A stretch of 64,000 bases of DNA from Balamuthia mandrillaris (taxonomy: Eukaryota; Discosea; Longamoebia; Balamuthiidae): assembly GCA_031835245.1 (NCBI GenBank), contig JAVKOQ010000185.1, positions 41,714 through 105,713 of the forward strand, in the 5' to 3' direction. The notes under the pieces are model-generated. The model was not told where the DNA came from. It saw only the letters and a program-made list of their open reading frames with translations, and searched no databases. This document shows, one piece after another, positions 36,495 to 47,571 of the stretch; within the stretch, counting starts at the first letter, position 1, and each line of letters starts with the position of its first letter. The translations under genes were made by a program, and so were the position numbers.

Positions 36495-37893
36495 TCAACC
36501 AGAAGTGTGGGGCAAGCCCCAACCCAATAGCTCACAGAATCGCTTCACCAAGGTTTGACAATCACCCAGGCATATGACGTCCCTTTTGGTGCTGTGGTTG
36601 GGCCTTCTCTCACCAAACACCAAATCATCAACGCTGCGCACTCCTCTTTCTACCAATGAGGATGGCTCCATGTGCACCTGAACAAAAAGAAGAGCACGGT
36701 TGCATGAGAAATGGTGTAACCGTTAATGAGAGGCGGAGGAGCAAAGATGGCTACCTGTGTTTGGTTGAGCAGGAGGCGAGGGGTGCTCTCTGATACCATT
36801 CCCACCAGCTGTGAAAAGGGTTGTACTTGCAGGGAAGTGCCTATGATGATTAGCAAGTCACACCGCGACAGGTCTGCCTTGCTCTGAGTGAATACATGCG
36901 CAGGCAATGGCTCACCGAAGAATCTGCCTTGCAAAGCAGGTTCTGTTCAGATGGATAAGCATCGGGGAGGGGTACACATACACAACATCTGGCTTTACAA
37001 ATCCACTGCAAGCCTCACAGGTGGGTATCACCAACTCTTGGCAAGCTGTTGTGCTTTTATCTGCAGCAGCAGAAGAAGAAGCAGAACAAGAAGAACAAGA
37101 ATCAGGTTGCAGGTTCACCTGCCACCGCCGTTGTTGGTGTTGAATGAGCTGCAGCACTCGTTCGGGCTGAGGATAGGGCTTTCGACAAGCGACACAGCTG
37201 GCCGTTCGGAAGGAGCCATGGGCCTGCACCACTGCGTAGCGAGGAAGACCAGCCGCCTCTTCCAGCCCATCTATGTTTTGCGTGTAGACCCGCAGCAGCA
37301 CTCCCTTCTCGTGCAGCAGCCGCAGAAAGCGGTGTACCGTGGTTGGTTCGTAGCGGTAGCTAGTTCCTCTCTCATCGGAAGAAGAGGGAAAGAAGAGCTC
37401 TCCCACCAATTTGTAGAACGGTTTTGGATCTTCTTTAAAGCAGCTCAGCGTGAACAAGTCTCTTGGGTCGGAGAGATTATACTTTTTCCGAAGTGTAGCG
37501 TACACCCCTGTTTGCAAACAGAAGAGGAAGATGAGGTGGAAGAAAGCGAGATGTATGTTACATTTGTTGAAGCGATAAGCACTGAAGGCCAGGCGGAGAT
37601 GTTCCCACGAAATGTACATACCACTGTTGGGGCTACGGAAATCGGGTATACCTGCTCAACAACATGGTTACAAGAACGTCGAGGAGAAAATGTATGCGCA
37701 GGTGCGCTTGTTAGAACGTGCCTGCTGCCACGCTGATGCCAGCGCCCACCATCACAACCACATTTTTGCACTTGCCCTCTCGCAGGCAGCTGGCCACTTT
37801 CTCGAGGCTCAGGTCGCCTTCCAGCACAACGTTGTGACAGCAGCTGCACTCTTCTTCCTCTTCCTCCGCCAAGCTGAACTGGTAGTTCCCCAT
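36495..37893 (-). CDS. Class I sirtuin (SIRT2-like NAD-dependent deacylase)
   Basis: NAD-dependent lysine deacylase. Several exons from the ATG at 37893 (MGNYQFSLAEEEEEECS...). Rossmann and catalytic motifs are all visible: VVVMVGAGISVAAG, IPDFRSPNSGVYATL (across an intron whose donor is inside AATAGTG|GTATGT), YTQNIDGLEEAAGL, the catalytic His in VVQAHGSF, zinc Cys pairs (CVACRKPYP and CEACSG), FVKPDVVFFGEPLPAHVF and LLIIIGTSLQVQPF. Between the two zinc Cys pairs lies an insert of about 55 residues (QHQQRRWQVNL, a Ser/Ala run), about twice the usual length. The tail after SLVERGVRSVDDL is short. SIRT2/SIRT1 type by the FVKPDVVFFGE strip; subcellular site is not shown by the sequence. The N-terminal Cys/Glu patch (EEEEEECSCCHN) is unusual. 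Confidence 0.92.
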
Positions 37894-37932
37894 CCCGGCT
37901 TTGCAGGGAGCAGCAAGCCGAGCCGTGGCGAA

Positions 37933-38391
37933 ATGGAGCTGGCTTACTGTGTTCGAGGTGACGTCATTTTTATTGACCGGCTGACGGTATTCATATTGAT
38001 CACACTGAGATCATGCCATGTGATAAGCTAGAGTGATGTATTCCTTCTCATCCATTTGTTTGATTTCCTCTTTTCCAGGAGCAGTGGGTATAAGTATGGG
38101 TAAGGTACAACCTGTTGTTTACGTTTTTTTTTTTTGGCAGTTTTTACACACTCCCGTCTTTCCTCATTCTCTAACGCTCTCTTCCCTTTTGTTGTTTACA
38201 GTACCATGAGTTGTACCGACTGCTCTTCCAAAAGGTGCTTTTCTTCTCTTTCTTTGTACTTGATCTTTTGTTTTTCTCCTCCGTTCTTTTATTATTGTAT
38301 GTATAAACTCAAAGCTGAAAAATAACCTAATTTATAGAAAAGAAGGACACCTCAAGAGCCAAAGATTGACAGTTTGGCAGCAAAGCTATAA
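37933..38391 (+). CDS. Candidate four-exon gene for a 45-residue protein
   Basis: Not recognised. Four short exons (37933-37957, 38079-38104, 38202-38234, 38338-38391) each have GT...AG borders with clear pyrimidine tracts before the acceptors (TTTTCCAG, TTTACAG, TTATAG), and they join in one frame. The product begins MELAYCVR, continues GAVGISMGK, YHELYRLLFQK and KRRTPQEPK, and ends AAKL then TAA. It would be a small basic protein with an amphipathic middle, possibly a small organellar subunit (guess). The start lies 40 bp from the sirtuin ATG on the other strand, so a shared promoter would be very short. Donors of the first two introns (GTGACG, GTACAA) are weak. It could also be chance. Confidence 0.35.
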
Positions 38392-40238
38392 TTTCATAAT
38401 CACTTATGAGTATTTTATCCATTTTTAATGATCTATCCTTGATCTTTAGTTCTATTCTAGGAACTCTTTTTGACTATTGATTAACCTATTGATATTATTT
38501 TATATTAATCACATCATATAATAATGGATTAGAGTTCTTCAAATAAACACTACTAAAATAATATGTTGTTTCTTTCTTTTGTTAAGAATTACTCTTAATA
38601 TATTAGCTCCATTGTTCCTTTCCCTTCCCTTTCTTCCTGTTGACATCTATGACATGGACCAATCACATTACTACATTGCTAGGTTTCTTCCTTTATTTTG
38701 TTGCTCCCTTCTCTTTTTCTTTTAGTTAGTTTTTGTTTTGTTCACACCACACCTTTTCCTCTTGACATCTTTTGTTTCCTTGTTTCCTTTGAATAATACA
38801 TTCAACACAGAACAGAAATATTGAAAAAATCCAACATAATACAACATGTTCTGTTGATGGGGAATAACCCTGTGGATCAAGAAAGGGACGGCATGTAAGT
38901 GACTCTGGGTTTATTCACAAGAAAAGAGGTGTGGACCAAAGTGAGCAAGCTCCTATTGTTCGTTGGATGGGTCCCCACAAGCAAGGCTGCTCGAGGATAC
39001 ATCTGCAAGAGCTTCCTACAGCAGATAGAGATGGCGTCTGTCTTACATCGAGACATGGGACGACAAGAGCCAGATATGAAGACCATCAGAACTCGGTTTG
39101 AGGAACAACTGGGCCTGATACCAGGATGTCCGGAGGATTGGGATGCTCTACAAGGATGTCCGTTAAATGACGGGCAGGGCGGACAAACAGAAGAGCAACA
39201 GGCTAAAGATGTGGCGAATGACGAAAGAGCAGTAGAGGAACAAGAGACCAAAATGGACGTGGAGCAAGAACAAGAAGAAACAAACGAAGAGCAACCCACA
39301 AACATGGTAAAAGACGGCGACGACCAAGGGATAAACAAGGACGAAGAGATGACATCCAACAACGAACTTGCAGAAGAAAGAGAAGCTTCAAAGAAAGGAC
39401 ACTGATGAGGAAGCTGTGGACAAAGAGAGAGAGAAGTAGACGAGCAAGTGGTGGATAATGAAGAAGGAGTAGCAGATGACGAAGCTGTGAATGACGAAGA
39501 AAGGGAAGAGGAAGAGTGCCCTACTCAAGGCCATGCGCAGCATAGGCAGGTTTACCATTGTGTCATCCTGCAGTACCTTCGGAAGAACGGTCCATGCCCC
39601 CAAGCTCATATCACCGTGTACCATCAGTACCTTTGGAGGGCAGCTCATTATTCTCCTGACAATAGGTTAGAATGGTCATCTACATTCCATATGATAGAGA
39701 AAGGAGGCTTTTATTTTTAGACCATTCCCTTTCAACTTGATAACAATGAAAGTGTTCAAGTATTTTAAATAAAATAAAATAAAAAAACACATTTAAAGTA
39801 AGAAGAATAAACTCTCATTCCCTCAGGTCTAATAACAATATCTCATTGCTCTTGCTTTGTTTTGCTTTTACTCCTGGCAGTGGAGATTTATTTTTACTTT
39901 TTTAACTTGGTCTACATTCTTTTTCTCAAATCCATTATTACCATTGACAATATTTCACATTATTGCTTTTATATATATATATATATATTTTACACTTTTG
40001 CTTTCACACTTTCATCTTTTTTTGTTGTTAATACTACTTTACCATAATACCTATTCCCATTTTTCTTTTTCTTTTTATTTCTTTCATTTTATTTAAGGCC
40101 TTTTCCTATGGTAATACTCATTAAATAACAAGAAACAAACCAGTGAAAAGACAATATATAATATGAATTAATAAAAAGTAAAAGCTTATTGGTTAAATCT
40201 AATCAAAAGCTTGTGTTTTCACCACTGCTTTTTAAAGC
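38392..40238. other. AT-rich island with little coding sequence
   Basis: Markedly richer in A and T than the rest of the window, with an (AT)n run at 39970-39988, T-rich tracts and an A-rich stretch (39766-39790). The only coding-like part is at about 38899-39720 (see separate entry). No inverted or direct repeats bounding the island were found by eye. Confidence 0.6.
38899..39720 (+). pseudogene. Broken or mis-framed acidic ORF of unknown family
   Basis: Not recognised. The first part has mixed composition (TRKEVWTKVSKLLLFVGWVP, GYICKSFLQQIEMA, RTRFEEQLGLIPGCPEDWDA), followed by about 75 Glu/Asp/Gln-rich residues. Acidic coding continues across the reading frames into a second ORF that ends in a well-composed piece (YHCVILQYLRKNGPCPQAHI, ITVYHQYLWRAAHYSPDN) with a helix-turn-helix look (guess). 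The reading frame is not continuous (about two breaks) and the upstream end has no convincing ATG. Either an old gene that has decayed, or a live gene with unseen introns or base errors. It sits alone in the AT-rich island. Confidence 0.4.
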
Positions 40239-41495
40239 CTATCTCTTGAACTGTACATAATTGCTTGGTATATAACCCTCTACACCATTCCTTGTAACTA
40301 ACCACCATACATTATCACTATTATCCACAATATCCACTGTTTCTCCAGTTTTCATTTCTGGCAACTCTCCTTCATTCTCAGCAATCCAATCATACAACAC
40401 TACTGCAGTTGGTCTTCCAGCAGCAGCCCTTGGTGGTAATGGTGGCAATGATTTGGGCTGTTGGGATTGTTGTGGTGGATATTGTTGTTGCTGTTGAAGT
40501 GGAGGTTGAAGCGGATGGAATGATTGTTGAAATGGTTGTGAATAAGGAACATCATTGTATTCGCCTTCTCCAGAACCATGAGGGGGAAAGGAAACTGGTT
40601 GTGAATGGGCAGCAGGAAATTGAGGAGTAACATCTATTTGTGTTGCTTGCTGGGGAGTGGCAGGTGTGCTTGGTCCAGGTGGAACTGGAGGTAGAAGTGC
40701 TGCAACCGGGGCTGGCACATTTGGTGAGGTATGTAATCCTCCCTGAAAAAATGAAAAATCAAAAAGTCAAGCCATGAAGAAAGAGGAACAAGAACAAAAG
40801 AAAAGATAGAACAATACGCATTACAAACCTGGCCTTGAGCCAGCTTTCTAAGTTCCTCAGCAGACATGTTGGTTGCTTGTTTATCAGGAGAGGCCAGAAA
40901 ACGAACGCGCAGATGCAACTCCCCAGAGACTTTATCCGACGGCTTTTTCTTTTGAAGGGGATACCATTTCTTTACCTCTCCCATAACCGATACTTCTGAT
41001 AATGGAATAGTCACCAAGCCCATGAAGTCGTTTCTGAAGAACAAAATGGGTTGGAAAAAAAAGAAATGAAAAAAAAAAGCTGTGGCGAGAGAAGAACGTG
41101 CTTTGAAAAACGATCCCAATCGTAGACTTGGACTTTGAGAGTTTGAGCAACGAGATCGGGTTCATTGAAGTAGATCGTCTCGTTCCATTGTGGACTGAGG
41201 GTTTGCTTGATCTTTAGTTTTAATGCACGGTGGCAGAGGTGAACATAAGAAAATACTAGTGGGACAAATAAACTTGGTGATAGCAACCTTTTTCGTTTTT
41301 TTCTTTTCCTTCCCAACTTTCAGCACCACATAAGGATCGCTTTTTCCTTCGTGGTCATGACAAGCCACAATGGTGAGCGGTTGCATCAAATAAGAAAAAC
41401 ACACACACGACACTATGTGCACCAGGTTTACCTGTATTGTCATGTGCTGCCAAATCTTTTCCTTCAATCACCGTTACGGCAAGTCCTTGTTGCAT
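40239..41495 (-). CDS. C2-SH3 domain protein
   Basis: Signalling or membrane-adaptor protein. The ATG at 41495 (MQQGLAVTVIEGKDLAAHDN) starts a C2 domain in four exons: CHDHEGKSDPYVVLKVGKEK (calcium-loop Asp in KSDPY), KIKQTLSPQWNETIYFNEPD, LKVQVYDWDRFSKHND, MGLVTIPLSEVSVMGEVKKW, ELHLRVRFLA. A Pro/Gln-rich linker of about 110 residues follows (PPLQQQQQYPPQQSQQPKSL). The C-terminal SH3 domain spans about 55 residues (TAVVLYDWIAENEGELPEMK, DIVDNSDNVWWLVTRNGVEG, YIPSNYVQFKR), with the ALYDY-type, WW and PSNYV signature positions. About 315 residues. Its Asp ligands suggest calcium-dependent lipid binding, with SH3 recruiting a proline-rich partner; the partner is not shown. Confidence 0.85.
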
Positions 41496-41735
41496 TCTTC
41501 TGTTATATGTTCCTCTTCTTTTTGTTTTCGGTTAATTTAAGGCGACTTTGGTTGCCTTCCTCTGATAATAAAGGTTAAATTCTTTATTATCGAAAACTTT
41601 GCCACTTTTTTTTTTTTTAAGGCAAGGGCGAGAGCCAAGCCCGTGGTGTTTTTGAACAATAGAGAAGCAAAGATCGGTGAAAGAAGAAAAAAGAGGCTGT
41701 GTTGAATGTTGAACTTGGAAGAAGTGATACATAGC

Positions 41736-43208
41736 TTAGATGCCAGCGCCACCAGTAGCTTCCAGACAATGACCGGTAATGTAGTCCGCATAAGGCAGCG
41801 CAAGGAGCAAAATAGCACCAGCGCCATCTGCAGGAGAGCCAATCCTGCGCAAAGGGTTGGAGTCGGCTACAGATTCGCGGCTGCGCAACGTTCCAGGAAT
41901 GCCCAACGACACTTTCTTTCCATCGACTTCTATGAAATTGTCTTTGGCTTTGTCGCCCGTCAACCGAGTTGCAATGAACCCTTCATTTTGTTGAATGCAA
42001 CGAAACAACGCGTGAGTGGGAAAAATGAGAGAAAGAGATGAAGTATTTGGAGAAAAAAAAGTACCAAAGGCAACAGCATTGCAACGAATGTTGAAGGGAC
42101 CCCATTCTTTGGCGACAGTCTTGGTAAGGCCAAGGATGCCCATCTTGGCTGTAGCATAGTTGATTTGTCCAGCATTGCCATGAAGCCCTGACGTTGAAGA
42201 GATCTGCATGTTTCACAGTTAAGAAAAAACCGATAAGCAAGAACGAGAATGGACAAGAGCAGAGCGAATACTGATAGAAAAGTAGCAAAGCAGAGAGGAG
42301 AAAAGAGAAGTACGTTGATGATGCAACGAGGTTTGGCAGCTCCATTCTTTTCTATTTCTTGCTTGGCAACGTCTCGCATGTAAGGCGCTGCAGCACGGAT
42401 GAGACGGAAGGGGGCCGTGTTGTGGACGAGCAGCATGGCATCCCATTGCTTGTCCGTCATCCTGTGGATAACGCCGTCCCACGTGTAGCCCGCATTATTA
42501 ACAAGTATGTCCAAGGCTCCAAACTTTCTGTCAACAACAAAAATAAGCAGAACGAACAGAAGCATAAAGCACAAAGAACGATGAAGAAAGAACGGAAAAT
42601 ATAGCAAGCAAAAATAGAGAGGGAGCATAAGGAGGAAACTCACTCAATGGTGGTTTTCATGAGGTGGTCGGGGTACGCGGGGTCAGTGACATCGCCTGGC
42701 ACGGAGATGGCCTCCCCTCCGGCTGCTTTGATCTTTTGCACCACAGCTTCAGCCTTCTCTGGTCATTTCAAATCAGAAGAAGAAGAGAAGAGGAAGAAGA
42801 GAGCGTAGGGCACAGCGCAGAAGAAGAAGAAGAAGAAGAAGAAGAACAACAACAACAACAACGAGAAGAATAACAAGAAGATAAAGGAAAGAAGTTAATC
42901 TTCAAATCACAAAAGTAGCGAAAAATCGAAACCCTTTAAAAAAAAAACTTACGTGCATCAAGATCAGTTACAACTACCTTGGCACCGTGTTGAGCGAACA
43001 ATACGGCGGCCTCCGCTCCGATGCCCTGTCCGCTGCCAGTGATGATGGCTACTTGGCCCTCCAACAATCGAGACGGAGAAGACGAGGATGTAGGCGCTGA
43101 CCTTATTCTCGCATTTTGAGTTTTTGCAAACGAGGAGGAGGGAGAAGAAGCAAGGTGATCCGCCAACACGGACAATCGACGAGCTGAAGCGCGGTTGCTG
43201 CTTTGCAT
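41736..43208 (-). CDS. Short-chain dehydrogenase/reductase, FabG-like, probably mitochondrial
   Basis: NAD(P)-dependent oxidoreductase close to bacterial 3-oxoacyl-ACP reductase, perhaps for mitochondrial fatty acid synthesis. Five or so exons. A basic, Ser/Arg-rich leader (MQSSNRASARRLSVLADHLA) precedes the SDR body: VAIITGSGQGIGAEAAVLFA (TGxxxGIG), ILVNNAGYTWDGVIHRM (NNAG), then ISSTSGLHGNAGQINYATAK with the Ser-Tyr-Lys catalytic set (SST, YATAK), then IRCNAVAFG and LLLALPYADYITGHCLEATG. The ATG at 43208 is used; one at 43235 (MNWFDQKNT) is also in frame. An insert between FIATRLTGD and NPLRRIGSP (DKAKDNFIEVDGKKVSLG) lengthens the substrate loop. Divergent from AP-4 mu. Confidence 0.85.
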
Positions 43209-43409
43209 CGTGTTCTTTTGATCAAACCAATTCAATCGAATTCACTTTTATTTCCTCAAAAAAATCCAAAATATTCGAACAATACCAACAGATTTGAAAT
43301 TTGAGAGATATATTCAGATAAATTGCAAATTATTTGTTGTATCGTAATTGTTGCAATAATTGCTGGAATCCACAATAAAACGAGAAAGAAAAGAGCGAAG
43401 AAGAAAGAA
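43209..43409. promoter_or_regulatory. Divergent promoter, SDR/AP-4 mu
   Basis: 201 bp, AT-rich, between starts facing apart. Confidence 0.45.
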
Positions 43410-45227
43410 ATGGCGCTGTGTCACTTCTTTGTGCTTTCTCCTCGAGGAGAGCCCATCATCTTTAGAGACTGTACGGTTTTTTTTTTTTGGATCCTTCGTC
43501 GGCTGTTTCTCTTCTCTTCCTCTCTCTTTCTTCTTCACCCTCTTCCGAATGAATGAATGTTGTTTGGTAGTAACATAGTTTGATCTTTTTTCCAAAAATC
43601 CGTTTGTCACAGACAGAGGAGAGTCCTCCCACAAAGACACCGCCGAGGTTTTCTTCTCCGAATTCAAAAAACACAAAGGCGCTAAACCGATCTTTGTAAT
43701 CGATCTCTCTTTATTTTATTATTATTATTTTATTCGGATAGATAACCAACATACCAAAAAAAAAAGTAGAACGTGGAGGGGTTAAACTACTGCTGCACAA
43801 AACAATACGGCCTCTACTTTGTGTGCACCACGAAGCACAATCTCTCGCCCTCGTTCGTGTTGGAGCTGTTGTGTCGCATCGGCGGCGTCTTCAAGGACTA
43901 TTGCGGCGTGCTCAACGAGGAGGCCGTTCGTAAGAACTTTGTGTTGCTTTATGAGCTTCTCGATGAAATGCTGGTTTGTTTTTTTGTTCTTTGGCTTCTC
44001 TATCTTTGTCCTGTTGCTTCTTTCTTCTGCTTCTGCTTGTGCTTCTGCTTCTGCTTCTGCTTCTGCTTCTGCTTCTGCTTCTGCTTGTGCTTCTGCTTCT
44101 GCTTCTGCTTCTGCTTCTGCTTCTGCTTCTGCTTCTTTCTTTCCTTGCAAATTAAATGATGCGGTGATAATAGGACTATGGTTATCCACAAGTATTATCA
44201 ACGGAGGCACTTAAGGCGTTTGTTTTCAACGAAGCAGTCCTGGTTGATGATGCACCTCCTCCTTCGAGCAAAGACGTTGGTGCTCTCGGCATCTATGCTT
44301 TGAACAAACTCGTCGATGTACGCAACTGTCCTTGTTCTTGTTCACCTTCTTCCTCATCTTCATTCTCTCTCATGCCTTTACTCCTGTTGTGTAGAACTTG
44401 TCGTTATCGTCCCCAGGACCTGCAGCAAAGGACAAACCATTAGCCCTCACTATGAAAGATGAGCGCAATCACAAGAACGAGCTCTTTGTGGACCTCATCG
44501 AGCGGCTGACCGTCCTCTTTAGCCCGCAAGGCACCAAGCTCAAGGCAGAAATCAACGGCTTCATTCGAATGACCAGTTTCTTGAAGGGCACTCCCGAAGT
44601 GAGGTTAGCTTTAAACGAGGATTTGGTGGTTGGGAGAAGAGATGATCGGTCCGCTCGATATGGCCTTGTCACTTTGGACGACATCACCTTTCATGAATGC
44701 GCTCGTTTAGACTTGTTCGAGATGGATCGTTCGCTGTCGTTGCATCCACCGGATGGAGAGTTTGTGCTGCTGAATTACCGTATTTCGGAGGATTTTGCTT
44801 TGCCGTTCTACATCACGCCCATTGTGGAGCAACCTCAAACTGGAGGACCCTACCGGGTTGACCTCATGATTAAGGTATGTTTCATGTTCCTGTTTTGATC
44901 TCTCTCTTCTCTCTCTTCTCTTCTTGACTTTCCTGTGCTGCTGCTCATGAACAACAGATAAGGTTAGACATTCCTGATGACCAACAAGCTGTTAACGTGA
45001 TTATCAAATGTCCATTGCCAAAGTGCGTCGAAAGGTTTGAAATACTCCCATTTTCTTTCTTTTTGTGTTGTTAGCTGATGAGACGTATTCAATCTGTCTT
45101 CAAAGTGCAAACTGCGAATTACATTTGAAAGGAGTATCCTACCAGGTGAACAAGAACGTTGCAGAGTGGAGTATTCAGGAGTTCGCTGGTGGTTCTGATC
45201 TCTTTTTGCGGTGCCGGGTATGCCTTT

Positions 45228-45270
<43 letters not shown>

Positions 45271-45574
45271 ATCTAACTTTGATTCAGATAACATTAAAAG
45301 AAGTATACGACGCTACCATCCGTAAGGAATTTGGTCCTATCAGGTTTGTCTTTCCCTTCCTTCGTCTCTTCCTCCTGCCTCTCCCTCCTTTTTCTTCTTC
45401 CCGTAACCGTTACCTATGCATTCATTGCAAAGTTTGGACTTTGAGCTTCCCATGCACAATTGCTCGAACGTGCAGATAAGATATTTGCGGGTGGTTGAGC
45501 GCGACAAGTCCTACAATCCATTGCGGTGGGTTCGAAACATCACACAGGCTCATTCTTATATCTGTCGCGTGTAG
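43410..45574 (+). CDS. AP4M1: AP-4 complex subunit mu
   Basis: Medium chain of the AP-4 trans-Golgi sorting adaptor. The first exon MALCHFFVLSPRGEPIIFRD joins in phase to YRGESSHKDTAEVFFSEFKK and on to NVEGLNYCCTKQYGLYFVCT, giving the longin-type N-terminus with the AP-4 order of motifs. Then LSPSFVLELLCRIGGVFKDY, LNEEAVRKNFVLLYELLDEM, and the mu-homology domain (KNELFVDLIERLTVLF, LKAEINGFIRMTSFLKGTPE, FHECARLDLFEMDRSLSLHP, GEFVLLNYRISEDFALPFYI). It ends IRYLRVVERDKSYNPLRWVR, then AHSYICRV, the diagnostic end. About nine exons. One intron holds a long TGCTTC hexamer repeat, another a (CT)n tract. I prefer AP-4 over AP-1/2/3 mu because of the N-terminal FFVLSPRGE and the ending. Confidence 0.85.
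44025..44146 (+). repeat. (CTTCTG)n hexamer array in an AP-4 mu intron
   Basis: About twenty near-identical hexamers in an intron; pyrimidine-rich on the coding strand, with a few CTTGTG variants. Confidence 0.95.
45233..45267 (+). repeat. (CT)n tract in an AP-4 mu intron
   Basis: Coding-strand pyrimidine repeat, 20-odd bases before the acceptor TTTGATTCAG. Confidence 0.9.
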
Positions 45575-45691
45575 ATGTAGTGGTAGTAAAGATGGCCTTT
45601 GCTTTCTTTCTTCTTTTATCTTTGCTCTTCTTTTTTTTTATTTGTTTTTAATAATATTTATCGAATTTTAAATTAAAAAAAACGCGTTCAG

Positions 45692-47526
45692 ATGAAAGAA
45701 GGCGAAGCTGCCAAAGCGAAAAGATGTGAAGGACGATGGGAAGACGAGAGAGGGTTCGCGTTGCTAGAGCTGTTGGACCTTCCAAACGAACTGCTACTTG
45801 CCGTCTTCCAAGTTTGTTTTTTAATTATCCTTTTGGCTTGATCTTTTTATCTTTTACGAACTGATCGTTCACAATCTTCTTTGACCAGCAACTGGACTTT
45901 CGAACAGTAGTTCGTAGCTGTCGCAGGACATGCCGTCGTTTCATAGCATTAGCTGATGCGGAGCAGCTCTGGCGCCACTATTGGGAACGCTACTTCGACG
46001 CGACGTCATCATCAAGATCTCGTAGCGGCAACTCCTGCAACAACAAAAGTTGGCGTGATCGTGTGCTGGTGGTTCTACAATGCCCTCTCCTACATGCTCT
46101 GAAGCAAAGACGAGCCTCCAGGAGAGGAAGAACAACGCTAACTGCTCTCTGTCCGATGGATGAAGGATTTCTTAACTTGGATGACAGGGACAAAGTTTGT
46201 CTGGCGCGGCACAGTTACAGCGAAAAGCACATCAGCCTGGCTATGCTTTGCAAAGTTGGTTGCTTTCTTCTGCTGGAGTCCTTGTTGGAGGCCGTTCTCT
46301 TTGGCCTTCTCCACGACCCAACAACAGGCACGAGCAGCAAAGGAATGTCTGCTGCCAGCAGGCAAGCCGTAGAGATGATGGGGACATGCCTTGGCGCAGC
46401 AGCGGAGCTCGATTGGGAGCCAAGGAGGGAATTGATCTCGTTGTTGGAACAAAGGGGAAGGCTGCTACTCATGGAGTCTCTCTTTCTCAAGCATCGTCTC
46501 AACCCGTTCAAGAAGAGGCTAGCTCTCCACATGACCTCAGCCTGTGCTTCTGTAGATCTAGTGGAAGGCTGCATGTTTTGGTTGTTGACACTATCTTCAT
46601 CCTCTTCTGTCTTCCCTTATGTTAGAGGAGAGGGAAGACCTGTCTCCCCAAGAGGACAAGTATGGCAAGCTGCTCTGAGAGAAGCAGCCATCCATGCCTC
46701 CGAGCATGTATTAGAGGCAATGTTGGTCAACTTACACAACGACGGAGGTGAAGGAGAGGCCATGGCGCTACCGCCACTTGTTGGCGAAGAAACGGTCAGC
46801 ACTGAGGCTTTGTTGGAGGCATTGATGTTCGTGATACCACCGAGTGGTAAGGCGTCCACCACAGAAGAGGCGGACCTAGCAAAGAGAACAAGAATGGCGA
46901 GGTGCTTGTTGGCAGCCATCGAAGCCACAGAACAGCAAAGACACCCAACAACAACACTTGAGGGAGAAACAGGACGGTCTTGTATCCAAAAACTTCATGC
47001 AGGCAAAGCCAACGAGGTCCTGCTACGGATCCTCCAGCAACGGGCGGAGCACAACAAACCTCCATTTTCTGCTAATGTGATGCAGCTCGTGTTGGACAAG
47101 GCCGCTCAACAGTACCAGAACAACGTGCTGGCTCTTACCAGCATGGCAACGAACGAGCACTCTAGCTCTTCGTCAGCTACAACGACTGCACCTGCGGTAG
47201 AAAACAGAACGTCTACTGCCACGATCATATCACCCTCTATTGTCACTACTCAACGCAAGCCAATGCCAAGCATTGGAGGGAGAAAGACGTCGTTCCCGAG
47301 CTCAGCGGCGATGATGGTGATATTGACGGTGGTAGCAATAGTTGCTGCCTTTGTCTTGTCACTGGCTATACCCTTCAGCTCTCTTCTTGTTGGCAGTAAC
47401 GGCAGTAGCGGTGAAATAGCGGCGATGGTGACAGTGATAGTAGTGGCTGTGATGATAATGGTTGTTAATGTACATATGTCTCCTCCTGCGCTTCAGCATG
47501 ATGAACAAGCCAGAATGCCAACATGA
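45692..47526 (+). CDS. F-box protein with C-terminal membrane segments
   Basis: Two exons (45692-45811 and 45889-47526) join in phase to 585 residues. An F-box lies at residues 28-70 (LLDLPNELLLAVFQ, then LDFRTVVRSCRRTCRRFIAL, ADAEQLWRHYWERYF), which would tie the protein to an SCF ubiquitin ligase. The middle is helical with no known repeat (LCKVGCFLLLESLLEAVLFG, ILQQRAEHNKPPF). After a Ser/Thr-rich stretch, two hydrophobic segments close the protein (AMMVILTVVAIVAAFVLSLA; AAMVTVIVVAVMIMVVNV), long enough to span a membrane as a hairpin. F-box proteins with membrane anchors exist but are uncommon. The 117-bp gap to AP-4 mu is very AT-rich; the ATG is just after a GTTCAG that could be an acceptor. 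Confidence 0.7.
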
Positions 47527-47571
47527 GGAACGAAAATGAAAGAAAGGAATAAGTAGTGGTGAAATGATGTG

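Noticed and set aside
38899-39720. Old virus or transposon copy in the AT-rich island
   Set aside because: No capsid, integrase, transposase or polymerase motif and no terminal repeats seen, so I do not call it a mobile element.
44025-44146. CRISPR-like array
   Set aside because: Hexamer units with no spacers, in an intron of a eukaryotic gene.
43782-44210. Ala/Glu repeat frame on the minus strand
   Set aside because: Translation of the CTTCTG array in an AP-4 mu intron.
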